Shown piece by piece: positions 16,530 through 24,479 of a stretch of 30,443 nucleotides of DNA (its first letter is position 1; each line of letters opens with the position of its first letter). The position numbers and the translations under genes were made by a program. A model generated the notes under the pieces. That model ran no database searches. It was not told the DNA's origin and was given only the letters and a program-made list of their open reading frames with translations. Source of the stretch: a virus; the IMG/VR virus record IMGVR_UViG_3300030103_005513, positions 1 to 30,443 of that record; one strand, 5' to 3'.

Positions 16530-19500
16530 AACTGATACGCATGATATAAGCGATTGCATAATATGGAGGAAGGTTCGCATCAGTGACGCTTGATGAACCT
16601 GCAGGTGCTGCAGCAGTCAATGATAGACTACCACTTTGACCTATTTGATCACCTGATGTTGAACCAGGTGTAGAATTATTTGCTGCGAAGTCTTGAACAC
16701 CAGTGTTATCTAATATGTAACCACCAGATGCATCAGCAGTAACTGCACCTGTCTGCTGAGTTGAGTGTCTAACAGGGTGACCATGACTTCCACCAGTTGC
16801 GGTGTGAGTGTGTGTTGGTACGATAGCGTCTTTACTACCACCTGTGTCACCAGCTGCATATGCACTTCCTCTACCAACTATGAACTTATCAATGAGGTTT
16901 GGCGTTCCATTCGTACCATTACATAGTTGCCAATTAGATGGTATATTACCATCAGTGCCTGACCACATTATGATACCACCTATGGGTATTGTTCCGTTAC
17001 CCACAAAGTCACCTGCAGTACAGGTTCCTGTGATGTTGGCATCATCAGTTGATGTAAGTTGCTCTGCCTGAACCGTTGCACTCGCTGTCACATTTGCAGC
17101 AGTGACATCACCAGTGACCTGTGCGTTTGCAGTTGCAATTAGGTTTACACCTTGAACATCTCCACCTGCCTCAATTCTATCACCAGCAATAATATCATCT
17201 GTAGAATGAAGATGCTCCGCAGTAGTTATACCAACAACGGTCAAGTTTCTGTTTATAGTAGCATCCACGCCAACTGTGGCATTTACATCAACTGAAAGGG
17301 TGTTAGCTGTCAGTGTTGCACCAGCAAAAGTAAGTGCGGAATTATCTTGTAATTCACCATTTGCACCTATAGTAACAACACGTCCTATGGTAAGATCATC
17401 TACCTTAAGACTTCCTACACTGGCATTTCCAGTGACACTCATGACTTCACCAGTGTCAGCATAGGTTTGACCTATCGCTACTCTGTCAAATACATAGTGC
17501 TCACTACCATTCTCAGTAGACACAGGTCCAAAACGTTGCCACTTCTCTGTACCTGTCTCATTTGTTTGAACCCAACCAACATATCCACCTCTGTTTACAC
17601 TGGTGGCAAATAAAACATTATCACCAGTCTGTGATGATGGAGGTTCTGTCTCTTGAACACCAACAAACACCTGCTTACCAATAGCACCCGTGCGATTACC
17701 TCTGAGTTTGAGGTCGATAACATCAGTATTTGCATTACTATAGAAGTTCTGATTGACAGTGAGGTTGTCAAATGATGCTACAGATGGAAGTTGTGCTGTT
17801 GGAGCTGACACTGAGGTGGTATCAAATTCATCAATGGTTGACACTTCCTCACCAGTAAGAGCATCAATCTTCTTACGTCCGATAAAGAATTCACCCTTGT
17901 CATTCATAGCGGTATAGACCACCAATCCACCACGTGTTTGTTCTGACTGTGCTAGTATCTGCTCATCATTATCAAGAACTCTATCTTGAACCTGTGGCAT
18001 CGCAGTTGAGTAGTTACCAGGTCCAAAACCAACATATTCAAAGGTATGACCTGACGCTCTTATCAATGAGTTTCTTCTTGTTTCTACAGGTATAACCTTG
18101 ATTTTGACTGCTGCTACATTCTTAGCATGTGATGTGGCATTAGTACCAAGAGCACCTCTAAGAATTTTTGTTCTATTTTTATCAGTGATTCTGACGATTT
18201 CATCTTCAATCTGTAGATAATCACCTCTCTTGAGCATACTTCTGTCTGCCAAGTTTATTGAAGCAGATGTAGCAGTAACAGCACTATTCAACTCAGTGGT
18301 GAATCCACCGTAAATAGGCATGGTTTGATTGAATCCTTTTGCACTTATACCAGATCCATGTGCTATAGCAGCAGCACCTGAGAATGCAGGTTGTGATGCT
18401 GTTCTTCCTATGTTGACTGTAAGTGAGGAACCATATCCTATCCTATCAGTGATCGTATGTGTGCCATTGTAGACAGAGTTTGCACCACTGATTATGATTT
18501 CATCTCCTCTGCGAAGACCTATATCAGAGTGTAAAGTAACGGTTGCAATACCACTTAGTCTATCATGAAGTATATTTGTGACCTGAGTAGATACACCGAC
18601 ATGATATATAAATCCACCAGATTCTGAGAAATCATTGTCTGCAGATCCTCCATACTTAATTTGTTTCGAGTCATCTATGTTTGTGATCTTGTGAACACCA
18701 TTATATGAATCACTTCCAACTCCAATGACCTGTATTATATCACCCTTCGCATTGTTTATTGTACCTACAGTAAGAGCACAGTCTGTAGTAGATCCTGATG
18801 GTCTAAAAGGCACTCCCTGTATCTGAAGTATATCTCCAACTTCATATGCTGAACCATAATTGTTTATGTCTACACTGGTTATGGTTCCACTTGCACCCAC
18901 AGTGACATCGACAGTAGCACCTTTACCATTTCCTCCTTTTAGCGGTATATTGAAGTAAAACTCAGCATCACCACTACTTGTACCATATCCTACACCACCT
19001 GTATTATTACTAAATCCTGTGATACCATTGAGTCCATGATCCACTCCAGTGTCTATAGTGATTTGTCCAGTGTCATGCCCACCACCTGTCACACCAATAC
19101 CTAAGTTAGATTCTTGTATGAAACTGTGAACTAACTCCTTAGTAATACTATTTTTAGGATCATTTGTGATAACCTGCCCAATTTTTTCTCTCAACGCATG
19201 AGATACTGCTGCATCAGGATCAAAGTTTATATTATCTACATCAGTCTTTGGTCTAAGATTATTGATATTCTGAGCAAAGAAGTTTACAGTGGTAGAGAAA
19301 GGACTTACATTAGGTTGTGATATGTAACCTAAGACTGTTAGGTCATATATTCCATCCTGTACATCTTTCTTAAACTCTTGTACTACTTCATTATTGAATA
19401 CTTGATAAGTCTTATTGAACTCTCTCTTTGTAAAGAATGGTGCAAAAGTTCTACCTGAACCAACAACAGACTGATCATGTCTTGTGTATGGCACATTAGC

Positions 19501-22203
19501 AGTGATAGTGCTGATACCACCAGGATTAGTATTGATACCTATATTGAATATATTATCACCACTCACACCTGTAACTTCAAATAATCCGTTGAATCCTTGA
19601 TTATCAACACCGTTCTCATTATTACCACTTCTTACTCTGCTTACCTCAATAATATTACCAACACTAAGTCTATGAGGACTTTGTGATGTTATAATACCTG
19701 AATTGCTACTTGAATCCCATGTGGCATCTATGATTGCGTTATTGGTTCTAAGGTTTGATACTGATGTAAGATCAGTGTTATCATTTCTGTAGAAGGTGTC
19801 ATCAATGAGTGTTGCTGATTCCTGTAATGAGAAACCATTTGTAGGTGCAGCTGCAGTGGTGGAGTCATCAGGCACCACAAATCTCACACGGTATATCTTC
19901 TCTAAATCTTTTCTTGTCTCAGGTGTTCTTACTATAAAGGAGTTGTTTGTATCTACTGATACGACACCTTGATTGGTAACAATCGCAGCACGTAATGAGT
20001 TTGCTGCACCAACATTTACATACCATCCATTAGTGGTGTCATATTGTATTGGATGACCTGGTTCGCCAGGTTCCTTACCCTCTACTGTGGACACAACTCT
20101 TATCTTACCACCAAGATTGTTTATACCAGTAAGACTACTGCCTGCAGTGGCATTATTGAAAGTGGTTGCAATTTTTATCTGATCAGTCTGTAATCCAGAT
20201 GTGATAGCAAAGTAATCTCTATCTGATTCGATGTTATCTGGTAATGACCCTGTATCTGAATAGAATCTTATTTTCTCACCAGTATTGAACTTATGCACAT
20301 CCTCAAGAGTTATCACATTACTTGTGATAGAGTTGATACCAGAGTTACTTCCTACAAATATCTCTTTCTTACCCGATGCCCATGTGTCAGTGTCAGTAAG
20401 AGGTCCTGGCATAAGGATATCAGCACCATATACAATATTTTGAATAGAACAGAATAACTTATCTCCAATCTTATTACCTACAGTAAACCCACTTGCGGTC
20501 TTTACTGGTACAGTATCCTTGACCTTGAAACCAGACAAATACAATTGAGTATCAGTGGATACACCTATTGTTGATTGTACATCTATTGCTATCCAGTTGA
20601 CATCCTCTGTCTTATTGAATGTCTTTTTAGGTGGTACGATACCTGTGATATACGCCTTATCGTCCTTGATAAATGCTTGAGACTTGAATCCATCAGACTC
20701 AAGTGCAGTGTGACCAAAGTTTGAGTTAGAGTTTGTAAGTGATATATCACCACCAGACTCAGTAACAAACTGCTTCGCATAACCCACAGCGAAACAAGAT
20801 ACAATCTGTAGCACAGAGTCTCTTGTTACCTTGATGTGGAAGTTCTCATACTCTGGTTTATACAGTGCCAGACCATCAGTGTGTAGGGTGACTGATGTAC
20901 CAAGAGTTGCTTGGTCTTGCCATGTACCTGAAGTTTTGTTATATTTTACAAACGCATTGTCATCTTTCTGTAGTCCTATGCCTGTGAACTGTGCACAAAC
21001 CATAGATTTGAAACCAGTTGCCTTACTACCATCAGACAACATACCACACATACCAAATACTGAACGTAGAGAACAGTTGAATACGTATGGTGAGGCAGAC
21101 GTGACACTATCACTCTCAACAATTACGATTGGAGCGAGACCTGTGAGTGATGGTGTAGCAGTTGAAGGAGGTGCAACAGGCACTGTGTATGTAAATGATG
21201 TCGTGCTAAGAACCTGTGCTACAACATGACTACCATCATAATCACTATTGTTTACGCCATTTATAATTATTGGTGTTTCTACATTGAGGTTATGCTCTGT
21301 CTTTGTAATTACTGTGACCACTGTGGTAGCGGTAGCAGATGACGCATCTGTACCAGAGAATATGTCCTGTATCTCAAGATCACCGAGTCTTGATATCGCA
21401 CCAACGATACGAGATTCGTCAACTGTCTTCTGGAAATCAGAGTTTGCAGGGTAGTTGGGGAGTGCTCTACCACTGTTTGTACCATAAGCAAGAGTCAACT
21501 TAGCATAATACATGTCTAAGTCAGTGTTACCCTTGCCTTCTACAACGTTATTACCATCAGCAAATTCAAAACAAGTTAGTTTATGGTGTGAATAGTTTGG
21601 AGCATATACATTACTGGTGTAATCCTTAAAAATTCTATCAGCAGGGTCACCATCAAATAAACTGAAGTTGAAGAAGAAACAACCACCAGTTACTCTGAAT
21701 ATCGCTGTTCTTTCTATATTGTCATTGTCTGGTTGCGGTATGAACTTTGGTCTTATCTTTGTCTTTCTAAGATCCATACCGATGATGGATGTACCTCTTG
21801 GTAATATAACTCCACCATGAACAGAGTTGAAATGATATAGTACATTGTCTGGATCTTGTATATCAAACTTAGTTCCAATAGATAACTCACTAATTGACGC
21901 AGCAGTGCCATTGACATCGGTAACATTACCACTATCATCAATCACAAAACCTGGTCTATTATCAATATAGTGTGTGCCAGGTGACACCATTATTGTAGTT
22001 TTATCAAACTTATCGTTATCTTTACCTAACTGATATGAGAATCTAGCAGACTCTATCAGTGCTCTCTGTATAGTTTTGAACGGACGAGTTCTGGAATTAC
22101 CAGTGTTGCTTACGTCATCTGTTGCATCAAGTTCCTCAGGATTAACGTATATAACGTTACCCTGTACATTTTTTAGAAAATTTTCAAGTCTACTAAGTGG
22201 CAT
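16528..22203 (-). CDS. Giant beta-helix virion protein with C-terminal tail-collar domain
   Basis: An 1891-aa structural protein, the longest in the window. Residues about 1-560 begin MPLSRLENFLKNVQGNVIYV and carry a beta-helix-type part: TRPFKTIQRALIE (about 38-50), TTIMVSPGTHYID, GTSIIGMDLRKTKIRP, FGMCGMLSDGSKATGFKSM and NSNSNFGHTALESDG. The middle has a GGNGKGATVDVTVGASGTIT repeat (near 1100) and, at about 1370-1440, SLIRASGHTFEYVGFGPGNY and GGLVVYTAMNDKGEFFIG. The C-terminal part (about 1740-1891) is a phage tail-collar domain: IPIGGIIMWSG, PSNWQLCNG, DKFIVGRGSAY, THTHT and a final LPPYYAIAYIMRI. The tail-collar fold is known from T4 gp12-type short fibres. This protein may combine wedge and short-fibre roles; it has an AGAAGGTAGG ribosome site and an exact late box. 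Confidence 0.85.
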   Translation of the reverse strand: MPLSRLENFLKNVQGNVIYVNPEELDATDDVSNTGNSRTRPFKTIQRALIESARFSYQLGKDNDKFDKTTIMVSPGTHYIDNRPGFVIDDSGNVTDVNGTAASISELSIGTKFDIQDPDNVLYHFNSVHGGVILPRGTSIIGMDLRKTKIRPKFIPQPDNDNIERTAIFRVTGGCFFFNFSLFDGDPADRIFKDYTSNVYAPNYSHHKLTCFEFADGNNVVEGKGNTDLDMYYAKLTLAYGTNSGRALPNYPANSDFQKTVDESRIVGAISRLGDLEIQDIFSGTDASSATATTVVTVITKTEHNLNVETPIIINGVNNSDYDGSHVVAQVLSTTSFTYTVPVAPPSTATPSLTGLAPIVIVESDSVTSASPYVFNCSLRSVFGMCGMLSDGSKATGFKSMVCAQFTGIGLQKDDNAFVKYNKTSGTWQDQATLGTSVTLHTDGLALYKPEYENFHIKVTRDSVLQIVSCFAVGYAKQFVTESGGDISLTNSNSNFGHTALESDGFKSQAFIKDDKAYITGIVPPKKTFNKTEDVNWIAIDVQSTIGVSTDTQLYLSGFKVKDTVPVKTASGFTVGNKIGDKLFCSIQNIVYGADILMPGPLTDTDTWASGKKEIFVGSNSGINSITSNVITLEDVHKFNTGEKIRFYSDTGSLPDNIESDRDYFAITSGLQTDQIKIATTFNNATAGSSLTGINNLGGKIRVVSTVEGKEPGEPGHPIQYDTTNGWYVNVGAANSLRAAIVTNQGVVSVDTNNSFIVRTPETRKDLEKIYRVRFVVPDDSTTAAAPTNGFSLQESATLIDDTFYRNDNTDLTSVSNLRTNNAIIDATWDSSSNSGIITSQSPHRLSVGNIIEVSRVRSGNNENGVDNQGFNGLFEVTGVSGDNIFNIGINTNPGGISTITANVPYTRHDQSVVGSGRTFAPFFTKREFNKTYQVFNNEVVQEFKKDVQDGIYDLTVLGYISQPNVSPFSTTVNFFAQNINNLRPKTDVDNINFDPDAAVSHALREKIGQVITNDPKNSITKELVHSFIQESNLGIGVTGGGHDTGQITIDTGVDHGLNGITGFSNNTGGVGYGTSSGDAEFYFNIPLKGGNGKGATVDVTVGASGTITSVDINNYGSAYEVGDILQIQGVPFRPSGSTTDCALTVGTINNAKGDIIQVIGVGSDSYNGVHKITNIDDSKQIKYGGSADNDFSESGGFIYHVGVSTQVTNILHDRLSGIATVTLHSDIGLRRGDEIIISGANSVYNGTHTITDRIGYGSSLTVNIGRTASQPAFSGAAAIAHGSGISAKGFNQTMPIYGGFTTELNSAVTATSASINLADRSMLKRGDYLQIEDEIVRITDKNRTKILRGALGTNATSHAKNVAAVKIKVIPVETRRNSLIRASGHTFEYVGFGPGNYSTAMPQVQDRVLDNDEQILAQSEQTRGGLVVYTAMNDKGEFFIGRKKIDALTGEEVSTIDEFDTTSVSAPTAQLPSVASFDNLTVNQNFYSNANTDVIDLKLRGNRTGAIGKQVFVGVQETEPPSSQTGDNVLFATSVNRGGYVGWVQTNETGTEKWQRFGPVSTENGSEHYVFDRVAIGQTYADTGEVMSVTGNASVGSLKVDDLTIGRVVTIGANGELQDNSALTFAGATLTANTLSVDVNATVGVDATINRNLTVVGITTAEHLHSTDDIIAGDRIEAGGDVQGVNLIATANAQVTGDVTAANVTASATVQAEQLTSTDDANITGTCTAGDFVGNGTIPIGGIIMWSGTDGNIPSNWQLCNGTNGTPNLIDKFIVGRGSAYAAGDTGGSKDAIVPTHTHTATGGSHGHPVRHSTQQTGAVTADASGGYILDNTGVQDFAANNSTPGSTSGDQIGQSGSLSLTAAAPAGSSSVTDANLPPYYAIAYIMRIS

Positions 22204-22233
22204 TACCTACCTTCTGACACCATTCCTTCAACT

Positions 22234-22241
22234 TATTTATA
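22234..22241 (-). promoter_or_regulatory. T4-type late promoter box TATAAATA
   Basis: Plus-strand TATTTATA gives an exact minus-strand late octamer 30 bases before the ATG of the 1891-aa gene, six bases after the stop of the small membrane protein gene. A Shine-Dalgarno AAGGTAGG lies between box and start codon. Confidence 0.7.
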
Positions 22242-22246
22242 CCCTA

Positions 22247-22585
22247 TCAGATTCGTGGTATTCTCTGCACAAGTGGTACTATGTCGGATTCAACCTTTTC
22301 AACTATCTGATCTATGATGTTTATATCTATATCCATAAAAGGAGGTGTGATGCCCAATAATCTCAAAAGACCATCAACAAATAAAGCAAGTGTAGTGAAA
22401 CCTAGAATCATACTGATGATTGTAGCATCACGATTATGCTTTGCCATAGACTCTTCATCTATACGTCTTGCTTCATCAACAGCATCCTTGATAAGTTTGT
22501 CAACTTCATTCTTAGTGTAGAATTGACCTACAACAGGCACGTCGTGAAACTTGATATCTGATAATGGTAATTTTACTTTAGACAT
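22247..22585 (-). CDS. Small membrane protein
   Basis: The preferred start is the ATG at 22585, giving 112 aa beginning MSKVKLPLSDIKFHD. It overlaps the preceding stop by eight bases (ATGTCTAA) and has AAGGTGG just upstream; an ATG at 22609 would add eight residues with no such site. The protein has an N-terminal soluble part, a charged helix with NEVDKLIKDAVDEARRIDEE (residues about 26-45), one strong hydrophobic segment (ATIISMILGFTTLALFVDGL, about 56-75) and a C-terminal acidic part. It is probably a single-span membrane protein. It lies between hub and fibre genes. It might act in tail insertion or lysis, but it does not resemble a known holin closely enough to name it. Confidence 0.65.
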   Translation of the reverse strand: MSKVKLPLSDIKFHDVPVVGQFYTKNEVDKLIKDAVDEARRIDEESMAKHNRDATIISMILGFTTLALFVDGLLRLLGITPPFMDIDINIIDQIVEKVESDIVPLVQRIPRI

Positions 22586-22763
22586 AGACCACCTTGATTT
22601 CGTCATCAATCTCCTCTGCTACTTTAGCAACTTCTAGAACTCTCATAAACTGATCAACATCATCACACTCTATTTTTTTGATGTCTGCATCAGAACCATA
22701 GATTCTGAACCATCTTCCAGACAGGGAGATTTCTAGGCGGTCAACGTATTGATCGGTAAACAT
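22578..22763 (-). CDS. Small conserved-looking protein of unknown function
   Basis: The preferred start is the ATG at 22763 (61 aa, MFTDQYVDRLEISLSGRW...). A longer frame to 22880 would overlap the preceding gene by 68 bases and add a basic, non-globular stretch, so the short form is favoured. The protein has an EISLSGRWFRIYG strand pair and an acidic VDQFMRVLEVAKVAEEID helix. It is preceded by a 49-base gap containing an ACTAAATA element. Its 3' end overlaps the membrane protein gene. No family recognised. Confidence 0.55.
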   Translation of the reverse strand: MFTDQYVDRLEISLSGRWFRIYGSDADIKKIECDDVDQFMRVLEVAKVAEEIDDEIKVVYV

Positions 22764-22777
22764 AGTATTAGAAGTTT

Positions 22778-22785
22778 TATTTAGT
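22778..22785 (-). promoter_or_regulatory. Possible weak late promoter element (ACTAAATA)
   Basis: Minus-strand ACTAAATA lies 14 bases before the ATG of the 61-aa gene, in the only gap of about 50 bases in this part. It keeps the AAATA core but differs at two positions from TATAAATA. The short distance to the ATG makes it weaker than the other candidates. Confidence 0.3.
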
Positions 22786-22812
22786 ATAGCACAACGAAAT
22801 TCAAAGTCAAAT

Positions 22813-23046
22813 CTAAGACGTGATTGATTTTTCTTTCGCATGGATATGATAATATGCATTGATTGATCCACCAGAAGCATTTCTAATGATGACCTTAGCC
22901 CCGTACTCTATTGCTTGCACAAATAGATTTTGATACACACCGATAGGTGTCACGTTTACACAGATAGTCTCAGGATCTATGTTTCCTACCATATAATCAG
23001 GTAATTCAATTACTCCGTCAACTCTGACGATTCCGCAAGTTTCCAT
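22813..23046 (-). CDS. Small stand-alone copy of a structural domain in the 273-aa neighbour
   Basis: The preferred start is the ATG at 23046 (77 aa, METCGIVRVDGVIELPDY...). A longer form to 23094 would overlap the preceding gene and add 16 basic residues. The segment VIELPDYMVGNIDPETICVN followed by VTPIGVYQNLFVQAIEYGAK matches IVLPEYWKNLVYEDSITVQI followed by TPIGKQEDIYVKSF in the preceding 273-aa protein, so it appears to be a duplicated, separate domain. Both share the ITPIG/VTPIG turn and a C-terminal YxIxxxER/YHIHAKEK end. No Shine-Dalgarno is evident; a short AT-rich gap separates it from the preceding gene. Role unknown but likely structural. Confidence 0.6.
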   Translation of the reverse strand: METCGIVRVDGVIELPDYMVGNIDPETICVNVTPIGVYQNLFVQAIEYGAKVIIRNASGGSINAYYHIHAKEKSITS

Positions 23047-23059
23047 AGTTTTATTTTTA

Positions 23060-23881
23060 TTATATAACAGTTTTGGTATTTTGACCAGTATCAAAGTTAG
23101 GATCTTTTATGTTTCTTTCCTCATCGTCAGGTGCCAATTTAAAGTTGGGGTCAGGATAATTTTTCCATGTCTCACCCTCATACTCTACAATAAGTGGGTT
23201 GATGTCATTCCTTTCGCCAACAATCATATAAAAACAATCTATATCTGAATCAGATTCCAACACTACTTTCTCACTATCAAAGGACTTGACATATATGTCT
23301 TCTTGTTTACCTATTGGTGTAATTTGTACAGTAATACTATCTTCATACACCAAGTTTTTCCAGTACTCTGGTAGAACTATCTCCGTGCCTACACACCTAC
23401 CTCTGTGATACACTGCTACTTCAGGACCCTCAATACATGCATATCTCAATCTATACCCTTCTTTGGTAGGATGCTTTATATCAAAAGATTTACCAAGTGC
23501 ATCAGCAGTGCTAAACCTTTCGGCAAGTAATCCTTTGTTACCACAATCAACTTTACCATTTATTTTTACATCACCCTGTATTATTACAGCGTTTGGAAAA
23601 TTATCTCCAAAAGGATCTTGTGCAATCTCAACATCACCCTCCACACTAAGAGCTAGACCTTTTACTAAAGGTTTGAATTTTTGAATACCTAAACCAGTTC
23701 CTATATTAACATGACCTGCTGCTATGTCACTATGCTCACCAAGAAACACAGGTCCTACTGCTGCAAGTGTACCCTCAAATTCTTTGTCACCATCTAAAGT
23801 TTCTTTTGATTGATCTTGTTTTCTTGGAAACTCAGGTCCTATGTAAACCTTCCCTGTAGAAAGGTCTCTCATCTCTGCCAT
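23060..23881 (-). CDS. Baseplate/spike-region structural protein
   Basis: A 273-aa protein. The N-terminal half has short strands and repeats of beta-helix type (VFLGEHSDIAAGHVNIGTGLG, then GLALSVEGDVEIAQ, then VIIQGDVKINGKVD, residues about 45-115). A conserved part at about 132-215 holds FDIKHPTKEGYRLRYACIEG, PEVAVYHRGRC, IVLPEYW and ITVQITPIG. The same IKHP...L.Y..[VI]EGPE...YRG order occurs in C-terminal parts of many phage fibre and tail-spike proteins. The C-terminus is hydrophilic and acidic. It follows the 198-aa spike gene with one base between them, and an AAAGGG site lies upstream of its ATG. It likely attaches to or tips the central spike. A short homologue follows directly. Confidence 0.65.
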   Translation of the reverse strand: MAEMRDLSTGKVYIGPEFPRKQDQSKETLDGDKEFEGTLAAVGPVFLGEHSDIAAGHVNIGTGLGIQKFKPLVKGLALSVEGDVEIAQDPFGDNFPNAVIIQGDVKINGKVDCGNKGLLAERFSTADALGKSFDIKHPTKEGYRLRYACIEGPEVAVYHRGRCVGTEIVLPEYWKNLVYEDSITVQITPIGKQEDIYVKSFDSEKVVLESDSDIDCFYMIVGERNDINPLIVEYEGETWKNYPDPNFKLAPDDEERNIKDPNFDTGQNTKTVI

Positions 23882-23882
23882 A

Positions 23883-24479
23883 CTAACCCTTTAGATTTTT
23901 AATTTGTCCCTCTATATATTCTCTCATGAACGCAGGGCATATCTTTGTAATTGGTTCATGTAATCTAATACACTGTCCTATGAGTATAGTCCATCCCTCA
24001 GAGTGTGACAAGATTCTTTCTTTAGCATCATGCGTGACGTTCTCTGCAGTTACAATATAGTCTCTACCAGATGATATTCTTATGTCACTCTCTGCATTCA
24101 CATTCACACCCACTCCATCATCCGCATATGACGTAAGTTGAATACGCTCTGCTTTTACAGAAAATGTTCTTTTACAAACAATGTTTATGTCACCCTCAGA
24201 TGTAATGGTAAGTGGAGCGTCTGTACAAGACTGTATAATTTGAGAACCGTCTTTCTGATTTCGTTTACCATCTTTAGGATCAGCAGTTGCACTCGATTGT
24301 AATTCAAAACCACCGTCTCTAAAAAGTCTCAGATGATTATCTGATTTGCTCGCATATAGACCTATATCTCTTGGTCTTTTGGAGTCTTTGCCCTCTGCCC
24401 CCATGATTATGTGACCACTCTCATTGTGGTTTATAATAATGGGAGGTATTTTACTTTTATCTTTTTTCTCTTTTGCCAT
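23883..24479 (-). CDS. Beta-helix spike protein, gp5 C-terminal-like
   Basis: A 198-aa protein with a lysine-rich start (MAKEKKDKSKIPPIIINHNE). A series of strands follows from about residue 80 (APLTITSEGDINIVCKRTFS, then VKAERIQLTSYA, then ADDGVGVNVNAESDIRISSG, then RDYIVTAENVTHDAKERI). These regular, hydrophobic-polar strands with repeated GDI and SDI turns resemble the triple-stranded beta-helix needle of T4 gp5 and of VgrG spikes. T4 joins this needle to the OB domain; here it follows as a separate gene with a one-base stop/start overlap (TAATG) after the OB-domain gene. It probably forms the membrane-piercing spike. No lysozyme residues are visible. Confidence 0.65.
   Translation of the reverse strand: MAKEKKDKSKIPPIIINHNESGHIIMGAEGKDSKRPRDIGLYASKSDNHLRLFRDGGFELQSSATADPKDGKRNQKDGSQIIQSCTDAPLTITSEGDINIVCKRTFSVKAERIQLTSYADDGVGVNVNAESDIRISSGRDYIVTAENVTHDAKERILSHSEGWTILIGQCIRLHEPITKICPAFMREYIEGQIKNLKG

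Noticed and set aside
22764-22880. Longer N-terminus for the 61-aa gene
   Set aside because: It overlaps the preceding gene by 68 bases and adds a basic stretch without domain features; the ATG at 22763 is more likely.
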